Source: Latescibacteria bacterium UBA6620 (GTDB taxonomy: Bacteria; Latescibacterota; UBA2968). From it: a stretch of DNA of 64,000 bases. Shown one piece after another: positions 7,545-15,394 of this stretch. The DNA lies in NCBI GenBank assembly GCA_002433075.1, contig DJHM01000038.1:1-64000 (forward strand), given 5' to 3'. Under the pieces are notes generated by a model. That model was given only the letters and a program-made list of their open reading frames with translations. It made no database searches and was not told where the DNA came from. The position numbers were made by a program, and so were the translations under genes. The first letter of the stretch is position 1, and the number at the start of each line of letters is the position of its first letter.

Positions 7545-8309
7545 TCAACTCTCTGCTGCCTTGACGATGGCGGCAAATGAATCGGCCTCGAGCGAAGCCC
7601 CACCAATCAGCCCACCATCGATGTCCGGTTTGGAAAACAGTTCTACCGCATTGTCGGGCTTCACGGAGCCACCGTACTGAATCCGAACCCCGTCTGCCGT
7701 CGACTGGCCAGCCAATCCGGCCAGCTCACCGCGAATCTGAGCGTGAACTTCCTCAGCCTGCTCGGGCGTCGCCGTCAATCCTGTTCCGATGGCCCAGACA
7801 GGCTCGTAGGCCATTACGATTCTCGCGACGTCATCTGACCCGATTCCTTCGAGCGCGCCGTTGACTTGAGCGCTTATCACGCGGGCCGTCGTACCACTCT
7901 CTCGTTCGCTTTGGGACTCGCCGACACAAACAATCGGCGTCAGGCCGGCCTCGATGGCCGCTCTCAAACGCCGATTCACGGTTTCATCCGTCTCGCCGAA
8001 GAATTGCCGACGCTCCGAATGACCTAATATAACGTGGCTGCATCCGGCGGTCAACAGCATCGCCGTTGAGATCTCGCCCGTGTAGGCGCCTTCGGACTCC
8101 CAGTGTACGTTCTGACCCCCCACCTCGATATTCGTCCCCGCAACAGCTGCTGACACACGATCGAGCCCCGTGAACGTCGGGCAGACAACCACATCGACAT
8201 CGTCCACTCCGCTCACCACACCCGCAACTTCCCGGGCGAGGGACTCCGACTCGTCCACCGTTTTGTTCATCTTCCAGTTACCGGCCACGATGGGTCGTCT
8301 GTTACTCAT
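7545..8309 (-). CDS. tpiA: Triosephosphate isomerase
   Basis: 254 residues, family length. It interconverts dihydroxyacetone phosphate and glyceraldehyde 3-phosphate. Seen: AGNWKMNKT with the catalytic Lys, ILGHSERRQ with the catalytic His, AYEPVWAIGTG with the catalytic Glu, and the phosphate loop QYGGSVKPDNA. It lies between pgk (33-base gap) and secG on one strand, in a glycolytic operon reading pfk, gap, pgk, tpiA, secG, tRNA-Leu. Confidence 0.97.
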   Translation of the reverse strand: MSNRRPIVAGNWKMNKTVDESESLAREVAGVVSGVDDVDVVVCPTFTGLDRVSAAVAGTNIEVGGQNVHWESEGAYTGEISTAMLLTAGCSHVILGHSERRQFFGETDETVNRRLRAAIEAGLTPIVCVGESQSERESGTTARVISAQVNGALEGIGSDDVARIVMAYEPVWAIGTGLTATPEQAEEVHAQIRGELAGLAGQSTADGVRIQYGGSVKPDNAVELFSKPDIDGGLIGGASLEADSFAAIVKAAES

Positions 8310-8342
8310 CGGGATTCCCTTCTGTCGGGAAAAATGAAAGAA

Positions 8343-9539
8343 TCAGTTGGCATAGGACAGCGCCTCGACACCGGGAAGCGCCTTTCCCTCAAGAAACTCG
8401 AGCGAGGCCCCTCCACCGGTGGAAACGTGGCTGATCCGGTCCTGCAGTCCCAGGTCAACCACAGCAGCGGCGGTTTCGCCTCCGCCCACGACGGTCGTCG
8501 CTCCGTTGTCGGTTGCCTCCGCCATCGCCCGGGCTACAGCTTTGGTCCCATTCGAGAACGGCGTCATCTCGAAGACCCCCATCGGGCCGTTCCAGACCAC
8601 GGTCCTGGCCTTTCCTATCCATTCGCCGAACAATGCCTGCGTCTCGGGCCCGATATCTGCCGCTTCCTGGTCCACGGGGATCGAGGCACGGTCGACGACA
8701 GCTGTGACCGCATCCTCCGACAGGCCCGTCGCCACCACAGAGTCGACAGGCAGCACCAGGTCGATGCCCGCCTTCTCCGCCTCGCCCACAATCTCTTCAG
8801 CCACGGCCATCCGGTCCTCTTCCAGCAGGGAACGTCCGATCTCCAGACCCATCACCTTGAAGAAGGTGTAGGCCATCCCACCCCCGATCAGGAGCGCATC
8901 GACCTTCGTCATCAGCTGGCTGATCACGTCGATTTTTCCCGAGACCTTCGCGCCTCCCATCACCGCCACGAATGGCTTCTCCGGGTCCGACAGGGCGCCG
9001 TCCAGATACTCGAGTTCTTTCTGCATCAGCAGACCTGCTGCACACGTCGCGAAGTGATGCGTGAGGCCTTCTGTCGAGGCGTGCGCCCGGTGAGCGGTCC
9101 CGAACGCGTCGTTCACGAAGAGGTCTGCGAAAGCAGCAAACTCCATCGCAAATGCCGGGTTGTTGTCCTCTTCTTCAGGGTGAAACCGAAGGTTCTCGAG
9201 GATCAGCACTTCGTTCGCGGACTGGGCCTTCGTAGCAGCCCTGGCCACATCACCCACGCACTCGGGCACGAACCGGACCGGTTCATCGATCAGGCCGTCG
9301 AGAATCTCTGCGACCGGTTCCAGGGAGAGAGCGTCGACACGTTCCCCTCCCGGCCTTCCCAGATGGGAGATCAAGACAGGTCGTCCACCCTGGTCCAGGA
9401 TGTAGCGAATCGTCGGAAGAGATGCGAGAAGGCGGGTATCGTCCTGCACGACGCCTTCGTCGAGCGGAACGTTGAAATCGACACGAACAAGGACCTGCCT
9501 GCCCGACAGATCCACATCTTTGATCGACAGCTTGGACAC
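8343..9539 (-). CDS. pgk: Phosphoglycerate kinase
   Basis: 398 residues. It phosphorylates ADP from 1,3-bisphosphoglycerate. Seen: the family start RQVLVRVDFNVPL, the substrate segment LISHLGRPGG, FVNDAFGTAHRAHAST, the hinge MGGAKVSGKIDV, and the nucleotide loop VGGGETAAAV. Its ATG at 9539 directly abuts the gap stop at 9540. The plus-strand open frame opposite it is a shadow of GC-rich codon use. Confidence 0.97.
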   Translation of the reverse strand: MSKLSIKDVDLSGRQVLVRVDFNVPLDEGVVQDDTRLLASLPTIRYILDQGGRPVLISHLGRPGGERVDALSLEPVAEILDGLIDEPVRFVPECVGDVARAATKAQSANEVLILENLRFHPEEEDNNPAFAMEFAAFADLFVNDAFGTAHRAHASTEGLTHHFATCAAGLLMQKELEYLDGALSDPEKPFVAVMGGAKVSGKIDVISQLMTKVDALLIGGGMAYTFFKVMGLEIGRSLLEEDRMAVAEEIVGEAEKAGIDLVLPVDSVVATGLSEDAVTAVVDRASIPVDQEAADIGPETQALFGEWIGKARTVVWNGPMGVFEMTPFSNGTKAVARAMAEATDNGATTVVGGGETAAAVVDLGLQDRISHVSTGGGASLEFLEGKALPGVEALSYAN

Positions 9540-10532
9540 TTAACTCGCGATTTTCCTGACGAGATCAATACAACGATTGGAATAGCCCCATTCGTTGTCA
9601 TACCACCCGCAGACTTTCACGAGGTTGCCTTCCATAACGGCCGTGATCTGGGCATCGAAGATGCAGGAGTGCGGGTTCCCGATAACGTCGGCAGACACGA
9701 TCGGATCTTCCGTGTACTCCAGAATGCCCTTCAACGAGCCTTCCGCATTCGACCTGAAGGCCTCGTTGACGGCTGCGACGGATGTTGCCGTCTTCAGGGT
9801 TGCGACGAAGTCCGTGAAGGACCCATCCGGCGTGGGGATGCGGACTGCCATCCCGTCCAGTTTCCCGTTCAATTCGGGAATCACCTTGCCCACGGCACTC
9901 GCAGCCCCCGTCGTTGTTGGAATCATCGACACAGCTGCGGACCGAGCCCTTCGTAGATCCTCGTGCGGTGCGTCAAGCACCCGCTGGTCCCCCGTGTAGG
10001 AATGGATCGTCGTCATCAGCCCGCGCTCCACCCCGAAGGCGTCGTTCAAGGTCTTGACCATCGGGGCGAGACAATTCGTCGTGCAGGAAGCGTTGGACAT
10101 CACCGTATCGTCGTCGGACAGCGTATCGTCGTTGATTCCGAAGACAACCGTGGGCAGGTCTCCTTTTCCGGGCGCCGAGATGATCACCTTCCGGGCGCCC
10201 CCCTTGAGGTGCTGTGAAGCTCCATCTTTGCTCGTGAAGAAACCCGTCGACTCGATCACGATCTCCACGCCCTGGTCACCCCAGGCCAGGTTACCAGGGT
10301 CACGTTCGGAGAAAACCTTGACCTTCTTGCCGTCGACGAGCAGGGCCCCATCGGCAGCCTCGACACATCCGGGATATCGTCCGTGCGTCGAGTCGTACTT
10401 GAGCAGGTGGGCCAGTGTCGCTTCGTCAGTCAGGTCGTTAATTGCGGCAACTTCAATGCCCTGCGACTGCGCCGCACGGTAGACCAGCCGACCGATTCGG
10501 CCGAACCCGTTGATCCCAATCCTTACTGCCAT
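9540..10532 (-). CDS. gap: Glyceraldehyde-3-phosphate dehydrogenase, NAD type
   Basis: 330 residues from ATG 10532, which has AGGAGG just upstream. An 11-codon upstream extension is open but dispensable. Seen: the Rossmann start MAVRIGINGFGRIGRL, AINDLTD (the Asp favours NAD), the catalytic SNASCTTNCLAP, and the C-terminal WYDNEWGYSNR. It oxidatively phosphorylates glyceraldehyde 3-phosphate. It is placed between pfk and pgk in the glycolytic operon. Confidence 0.97.
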   Translation of the reverse strand: MAVRIGINGFGRIGRLVYRAAQSQGIEVAAINDLTDEATLAHLLKYDSTHGRYPGCVEAADGALLVDGKKVKVFSERDPGNLAWGDQGVEIVIESTGFFTSKDGASQHLKGGARKVIISAPGKGDLPTVVFGINDDTLSDDDTVMSNASCTTNCLAPMVKTLNDAFGVERGLMTTIHSYTGDQRVLDAPHEDLRRARSAAVSMIPTTTGAASAVGKVIPELNGKLDGMAVRIPTPDGSFTDFVATLKTATSVAAVNEAFRSNAEGSLKGILEYTEDPIVSADVIGNPHSCIFDAQITAVMEGNLVKVCGWYDNEWGYSNRCIDLVRKIAS

Positions 10533-10571
10533 CTGGTCCTCCTCATTCCACTCCCCCCTCACCACCGGCGC

Positions 10572-11615
10572 TCACCCGAAGAAGACTTTTGCGATATCGT
10601 AGAGTCCCATATCGACGGTGCGATTCTTCGATACGGCGTCCTTGATTTCGACAGGCACGATCTCCGTGCCCCGGAGCGCAACCATCTTTCCAAAGTCGCC
10701 CTGAGCAACCAGGTCGATCGCCGCGATGCCGAAACGCGTACCAAGCACGCGGTCGAATGCGGTGGGGCTTCCCCCCCGTTGAATGTGTCCGAGCACGGTC
10801 ACTCGTGTTTCGTAGCCTGTTTCCTTTTCGATCTGCTCACCCAGGACATTCCCGATTCCGCCAAGCCGAACGTGACCGAAGGCGTCCCTCTCGTCCGACT
10901 GGAGCACCATACTGTCATCGGCGAGCTTTGCTCCTTCGGCGACGACGATGATGCTGAACGTCTTGCCTCGTTCGTGGCGGAGCCGAATCACGTCGCAGAC
11001 ATCCTGAAGCCGGAACGGCTCCTCTGGAATCAACACAACGTCAGCACCACCGGCGATCCCGGACTCGACCGCAATCCACCCTGCGTGACGCCCCATCACT
11101 TCACACACCATCACCCGGTTGTGAGACTCCGCCGTTGTGTGGAGTCGATCCACCGCCTCCATCACGACGTTGATTGCCGTGTCGAACCCGAACGTCTGGT
11201 CGGTGCCGTCGAGATCGTTGTCGATTGTCTTGGGCACACCGACCACTTTGACCCCGTCCTCGTAGAGCTGGGATGCCACACCGATCGTGTCGTCCCCACC
11301 CACCGCGATCAGCGCATCCAGCCCGAGGCGGGCCATATTGTCCTTCACCGTCAATTCGCCCTTTTCTTCGCTGAACGGGTTCGTCCGCGAGGTCCCCAGG
11401 ATGGTTCCGCCTTTCGGCAGGATGCCCGAAACCTCCTTCAGATCGAGCGGCTTGTAGAGCCCTTCCATCATCCCCCGCCAGCCCTCGAGGATGCCGATGA
11501 TTTCCATATCGTAAACGTCGATCCCTTTACGGGCGACAGCTCGTATCACAGCATTGAGCCCGGGACAATCTCCTCCGCCTGTCAGAATCCCCACGCGTCG
11601 AGCAGACATATGCAT
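10572..11615 (-). CDS. 6-phosphofructokinase, probably pyrophosphate-dependent
   Basis: 347 residues with PfkA-family motifs: ILTGGGDCPGLNAVIRA, VGVPKTIDNDLDGTDQTFGF, and a MGRHAGWIA substrate segment. In ATP-type enzymes the two phosphoryl-donor motifs read GGDG and PGTIDND. Here they are GGDD (AVGGDDTIG) and PKTIDND, the combination known to mark pyrophosphate-dependent enzymes. It would phosphorylate fructose 6-phosphate reversibly, using PPi in place of ATP. First gene of the glycolytic run, with a plausible promoter about 95 bases upstream. A second ATG two codons in could be the start instead. Confidence 0.9.
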   Translation of the reverse strand: MHMSARRVGILTGGGDCPGLNAVIRAVARKGIDVYDMEIIGILEGWRGMMEGLYKPLDLKEVSGILPKGGTILGTSRTNPFSEEKGELTVKDNMARLGLDALIAVGGDDTIGVASQLYEDGVKVVGVPKTIDNDLDGTDQTFGFDTAINVVMEAVDRLHTTAESHNRVMVCEVMGRHAGWIAVESGIAGGADVVLIPEEPFRLQDVCDVIRLRHERGKTFSIIVVAEGAKLADDSMVLQSDERDAFGHVRLGGIGNVLGEQIEKETGYETRVTVLGHIQRGGSPTAFDRVLGTRFGIAAIDLVAQGDFGKMVALRGTEIVPVEIKDAVSKNRTVDMGLYDIAKVFFG

Positions 11616-11706
11616 TCCTCGCGTTTGCAGCTGGATGATTACCCCGCCTTATACCGGGCAAGGGTCCCACTCCATCGCCACTCGTTTTTTCGCAGCAACC
11701 AAGAAA

Positions 11707-11733
11707 AGTATACAGGCACCTTTATCGTGTCAA
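11707..11733 (-). promoter_or_regulatory. Sigma70-like promoter for the glycolytic operon
   Basis: The minus strand carries TTGACA (11733-11728) and TATACT (11712-11707), both near consensus, with a short 15-base spacer. They lie about 90 bases before the pfk start. A 17-base reading with TACTTT as -10 is also possible. Placement and hexamers are good, while the spacing is suboptimal. Confidence 0.55.
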
Positions 11734-12046
11734 GTTTCACGGACAGGCTCAGGGTACCAAAGTGTTTGTTTCAAAAGCACTTCAGTGACTACGGGGGGGC
11801 GTGAACAGGTGAGAAAAAGGACGTTTTCGACCGGGATCAGGATGGACCTGTTTGAGGAACTAATGGAAAAAGGATACCTGATGAATCGGCCTGTCCCTCC
11901 GGCTGACTTCCCAACCCGGATATCGGTTCCCTCCAGGTGCGGGCCTCAGCCGGAAGCCGAATCTGACACTTATCGAGCCCGATTCTCCCAACCGTCCGGT
12001 AACCTACGGGTTGCAAGACGCCGAACCGATCGATGGGCCCTCGCAG
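11734..12046. other. Intergenic stretch between pfk promoter and comF remnant
   Basis: No convincing gene. A plus-strand open frame from ATG 11842 (MDLFEELMEKGYLMNRPVPP) starts in a plausible coding style but runs into the antisense of the comF remnant. It may be the truncated start of a small gene, or chance. There is no clear ribosome-binding site, and no tRNA or strong hairpin is seen. Confidence 0.3.
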
Positions 12047-12157
12047 TCAGACCTGGTCCTCCCCATAGGGACAGGCTATAGCCATCACATCCGCCGAGGA
12101 TGCCCCGGCCACGAGAAGCGCCTCCACGCAGGCGTTGACCGTTGCCCCCGTCGTGAC
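12047..12157 (-). pseudogene. comF: comF 3' fragment (phosphoribosyltransferase end), detached
   Basis: On the minus strand the frame ending at the TGA 12049-12047 reads LVTTGATVNACVEALLV, then AGASSADVMAIACPYGEDQV. This is the C-terminal PRPP-loop end of ComF proteins, where the family motif is VDDVxTTGATxxxC. The matching 5' part lies at 14117-14817 and stops exactly at the corresponding TT(G/S)AT. Both junctions share GTGAC on the plus strand (12153-12157 and 14120-14124). The two pieces therefore flank an insertion of about 2 kb. ComF proteins act in DNA uptake or phosphoribosyl transfer; this copy cannot be functional as it stands. Confidence 0.8.
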
Positions 12158-12288
12158 GAGCGCACCACAAACTTTCCGAGCCAAATCAGCGTTAACACGA
12201 ATGTTCTGATAAATCGAGAAATTTCAGGTATTTCGAGAGGGGAACTGAAATAGGTAGGACGTTGATGCTTCAGGGTTTAGAACAATCA

Positions 12289-12413
12289 CCCCCCCTTGCG
12301 TCCGTACAAAGGGGGCTTCTCGGCTCCCGACCCAGACGGTCACTAGGTCGGGTAGAACCCGATAACGTAAGTTGGGGTGGCTTACCCACCGGGCAACCCG
12401 GTTTAGGCCACCC
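12289..12413. other. Hairpin-rich segment, possible structured RNA
   Basis: Several exact stems are packed into 125 bases. CCCCCTT/AAGGGGG spans 12289-12315. CCCGACC (12326-12332) pairs with GGTCGGG (12346-12352). TCGGG (12348-12352) pairs with CCCGA (12358-12362). GGGTGGC (12375-12381) pairs with GCCACCC (12407-12413) and encloses ACCGGG-CAA-CCCGGT (12388-12402). The second and third stems share bases, so they exclude each other. No known RNA family is recognised and the strand is undecided. The open frame across it on the minus strand has no protein-like features. Confidence 0.35.
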
Positions 12414-12588
12414 ACGGCTCTGCAAACCCGATTCAATTGTCGCGAGGGCATGACGCGGGAAGCAGGCGAAATCACATTCCAGTAACTGCGTGCGCTATGC
12501 TTGTGAACTCCTTCATCAATTTGTTATGCCATTGATAGGCATCCGGGATATTCCACAGGGCAGGCTCAGTTCTGGGTCAAGTAGGAAT

Positions 12589-12614
12589 GCCCCCTGCCTG
12601 GGAAAGCAGGGGGC
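12589..12614. repeat. 9-bp inverted repeat
   Basis: GCCCCCTGC (12589-12597) and GCAGGGGGC (12606-12614) form a perfect stem with an 8-base loop. No T tract follows. It lies inside the element remnant, 215 bases from the RAMA-like gene end, and may be a weak terminator or a recombination-related site. Confidence 0.4.
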
Positions 12615-12829
12615 GTGGGGATTACTGTAGATCGTCAAAGGTCGAGTCCAGGGCGAATCAGTACCCTATTCGAATAACTCCAGCTATAAACAAAGCCTGC
12701 CAATGGGTTTGGATTCGCGATCCCCGATGTGAACCCCCCATTCCCACCCGCGATTGAACCGGTATTTCACACTATTTCTTGTTAACTCCAGGCGGGCTGC
12801 CCCGGTAAAACCGTTGTTCCGCAAATCCG

Positions 12830-13306
12830 TTATTCTGCGAGAAACTGCTCCCGAAGCTCTTCAAGGGGCACTAAGCGATCATCAGTTCGTGTAAAGAGGT
12901 AATCGTAGCCATTCAGCGCTTTGGTGTTCCCACCTTTTGAATTGACAACCGCTATGGCAAGCTTACTTGGAACCACGTGCCGCTGTCCGTTGTATTCAAC
13001 GCTCCCATCTATCTGCACTTTACCAGCATCAATATAAAGTTCCCCACCATCCCGGCTTTGGCGCTTTAATGCCTTGCATACTAGTTCACTGCCCGGAGTG
13101 AGAAGGCCAGCCCGCACAAACTCAGCAAACGTCACTCGACGGCTTCCCTGCCTGCGGGATACCGAAGACGGATCCGGCATTGCCGACGGTTGACTAGATA
13201 GAGAAGATTCAGATCTGTCCGGATCGAAATACCACTTCAGCAGCGCTTCCCGTAGGTCTTGTGGCATTTCGCGCAACTGGCCTTCGCTCAACGTAAGAAA
13301 ATCCAT
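12830..13306 (-). CDS. Small protein with a RAMA-like domain
   Basis: 158 residues, ATG 13306 with a perfect AAGGAGG six bases upstream. The N-terminal 25 residues (LSEGQLREMPQDLREALLKW) form a helical segment, followed by a Ser-rich linker. The rest reads VTFAEFVRAGLLTPGSELV, GELYIDAGKVQIDGSVEYNGQ and LNGYDYLFTRTDDRLVPL. This resembles RAMA domains, modules seen in restriction-modification and DNA-modification proteins that likely bind DNA or a modified base. It is intact inside an otherwise decayed element, suggesting it was cargo, perhaps an accessory to a lost restriction system. Domain identity is by pattern only. Confidence 0.5.
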   Translation of the reverse strand: MDFLTLSEGQLREMPQDLREALLKWYFDPDRSESSLSSQPSAMPDPSSVSRRQGSRRVTFAEFVRAGLLTPGSELVCKALKRQSRDGGELYIDAGKVQIDGSVEYNGQRHVVPSKLAIAVVNSKGGNTKALNGYDYLFTRTDDRLVPLEELREQFLAE

Positions 13307-13413
13307 AAAAACCCTCCTTGTCGTGTTCCTTTAACACACAGAATACAATTTGTTTATTGAAGGAATTGTTTCAAGGAGGATTTATGCCCTGGTTGGCCTG
13401 TCCCAATTGGACG

Positions 13414-14116
13414 CTACGCTGTTGATGTGCGGTGTTCCGTTCTCAGTTGGATGCGGTATGTTGCTTGCGCCTCCCCGCCATCCCCCACTGGAACATCAAA
13501 CACCGGCTCCGCAACCAGCTCAACCCATCCGGGCCTGGGCATTGTCACCACAACGCAACCGTCACCAAGGAAGTCCAACAGTGCTTGCCGCCTTAGGTGC
13601 TTGGACGGCTGTAAGTCGGTGTGGTCTTTGCGCTCATACAGCTTAAGCCGCCACCGGTAGCTTTCAATCAGCTTCTCAAGATTATCTAGGGATTCGCGCT
13701 CTAAGTCGTAAGCCGCAATCTCGCCCTCGATCTTGCTTATGTGCTGTTTGGTTGCTGTTACTTCATTTTCCGCTGCCTTGCGCTCGGCTAAAGCTTCCAG
13801 GGACGTGAGTGCGCCGTCTATTGCTAACCGCTTGATCCTTTCGATCCGGTCCAATCTACCTCCTAAGCTGTGTGTCAAGTCACTTCAGATGCTCTTCAAG
13901 CTGCGGCTGCGTGTCGTTCTCTTGTAGCTGCAATTCCGCAACCTGGCGAACCATCTTCGGATCACTCAGGTGGGGCCACACAATGTTCTCACACGCAGCA
14001 GTATCCAGAGCTTCGAGCGGCACGTAGGGGAGCTTACAGCACCTGTCAAGACTCACCTCGGACTTGGGAACCTTCCGCTTCTCGGCCACCCGTCGGCGCT
14101 CTTTGTTGTCGCACTT
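13414..14116 (-). pseudogene. Large serine recombinase, C-terminal remnant with frameshift
   Basis: From the comF junction the minus strand reads YKCDNKERRRV, then CCKLPYVPLEALDTAACENI and HLSDPKMVRQVAELQLQ. This is the zinc-ribbon and following helix of large serine recombinases. That frame stops at 13880-13882. The next frame continues with GGRLDRIERIKRLAIDGALT and SLEALAERKAAENEV, the expected coiled coil and C-terminus. So a one-base indel near 13880 breaks the gene. The N-terminal resolvase catalytic domain with its nucleophilic Ser is absent. It can no longer catalyse recombination. It is the only sign of how the 2-kb insert arrived. Confidence 0.7.
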
Positions 14117-14817
14117 GTAGTGACCACGTCGTCCACGAGCCAGATGTGCTTGTCTTCAACCGAACCTTTCACGGAAAACGCCCCTTCCACATTTTCGCGA
14201 CGTTCGTGGGTATCGAGCGCCGTCTGGCTGGATGTCGCCCTTATCCGGACCACAAGGTTGGTCGACAGTCGACCGAATCCAGAACGGCTCAATTCCCGTG
14301 CGATCAACTCACTTTGATTGTAGCCTCGCTCCCTCTGCCGACTCGAGTGGAGCGGAATCGGAACGATTTCCCTCGGCCCCCTCTGTTCGATGCCGATCCC
14401 GCGCAATCTTCGAATCAGTCCCCCAGCCAGGGTTTTCACGACAGCTGTCCGGTTCCGGTACTTCAGATCGTGCAGAAGCCTCTGCACACCTTCCTCGAAC
14501 GAAAAGCCCACCACCAGCCTCCGAAAAATGAACGCCTTGTCCTCACGTATATTACATTATGCAACCTCCGGCTCGCCCGGACACCCACATCGGGGGCACC
14601 CATTCGCTTCCACATATCCAAGACTCTCCGAACAGTCCTCGCAGACCCTGGATTCCACGAAATTCTGCCTTTCACCGCACAGAAGGCAGGCAGGCCGGGA
14701 GAGGAACGCCTCCAATACGATCGTCAATCGGGTCGCAAAGTGAGAAAAAACAGTGACGTAATCTGGCTCACTCTCGTTTTGGAGAGGACGATGCGTGTTT
14801 GGGGTAGAGTTATTCAA
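14117..14817 (-). pseudogene. comF: comF 5' part, with in-frame stop and truncation
   Basis: The N-terminal zinc finger is clear (CLLCGERQNFVESRVCEDCS, then CPRCGCPGEPEV). An in-frame TAA (14559-14557) then interrupts. The same frame continues CNIREDKAFIFRRLV, FEEGVQRLLHDLKYRNRTAV, IVPIPLHSSRQRERGYNQSE and WLVDDVVTT. It is cut at the PRPP loop, where the element begins. The remaining C-terminus is at 12047-12157. Apparent start is TTG 14817. The gene has thus suffered at least a nonsense change and an insertion/deletion. Confidence 0.8.
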
Positions 14818-14840
14818 GAATCTTCACCGATTGGGCCAAA

Positions 14841-15283
14841 ATGGCGCAGCGTATTCTCGTCATCGACGATGAGCCTGAATTCAGATCCACCCTCTCCAAC
14901 GTACTGAGGCGTGGGGCTATCAGGTCGACAATCCAGAGTATCTGGCCTCTTCTGTCGGCATTGGTCTCACGGGTGACTATGACCTCATCACCCTGGACCT
15001 GAAGATGCCCGGTGTGGATGGCCTCGACGTCGCGCGCCTCTATTCCAAGAAACTTCCCGAGACACCGCTTCTTGTGATTTCAGGCTATCTGGATGACCAG
15101 GCGGTCTCGTCTCTCGACGAAATGGGCGTGAACCTCCTCCTGGACAAGCCGGCCGGTGTCGGCGATCTCCTCGAGGCCGTTGACGCTGCCCTGATTACGC
15201 CCGTTCCGGAGCGCAATGCGACCGAAAAGCCCCGGAACAGACACACGAACGGACGCGCTACCCGGCACCACCGCAGAATCTGA
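14841..15283 (+). pseudogene. Response regulator (REC domain), frameshifted
   Basis: ATG 14841 opens a receiver domain (MAQRILVIDDEPEFRSTLSN) with the acidic pair. Near 14910 the frame must shift by one base to continue as GYQVDNPEYLASSVGIGL, YDLITLDLKMPGVDGLDVAR (phospho-acceptor Asp in LDLKMPG), PLLVISGYLDD and LLDKPAGVGDLLEAV. With one base restored it would be a single-domain regulator with a Lys in the conserved position and a basic tail of about 30 residues. It is divergent from comF and has no kinase beside it. A sequencing error is possible, but several other signalling genes in the window are broken too. Confidence 0.7.
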
Positions 15284-15394
15284 CCTGCGTAGACTTTCCC
15301 TCCTGAACGTCCTACATTGTAGCGCACGGGAAGACCCCTCCCTGGTTCCCTCATCGATCATCATCCGCTCGAGCCCACTCGACCGGCAGACATC

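Larger units (their letters stand above)
12158..14119 (-). mobile_element. Decayed serine-recombinase element inserted in comF
   Basis: About 2 kb separates the two halves of comF. It holds the C-terminal part of a large serine recombinase (frameshifted and missing its catalytic domain), an intact RAMA-like gene, and a hairpin-rich segment. The recombinase remnant begins directly at the comF 5' junction, so the element has lost that end. Composition is visibly more AT-rich around 12.6-13.4 kb than in neighbouring genes, consistent with foreign origin. No transposase or plasmid genes remain. Confidence 0.65.

Noticed and set aside
8334..9956. 540-codon open frame opposite pgk and gap
   Set aside because: It is antisense to two well-conserved genes and lacks protein-like motifs; a shadow of GC-rich codon use.
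10383..11804. 473-codon plus-strand open frame opposite pfk
   Set aside because: Same reason: antisense shadow with His/Arg-rich random composition.
12640..12665. T-arm-like sequence (GGTCGAGTCC) as a tRNA
   Set aside because: No acceptor, D or anticodon stems can be assembled around it.
13373..13422. Perfect AAGGAGG followed by a 13-codon plus-strand ORF
   Set aside because: Too short, unsupported by context, and the site mirrors the strong ribosome-binding site of the minus-strand RAMA-like gene.
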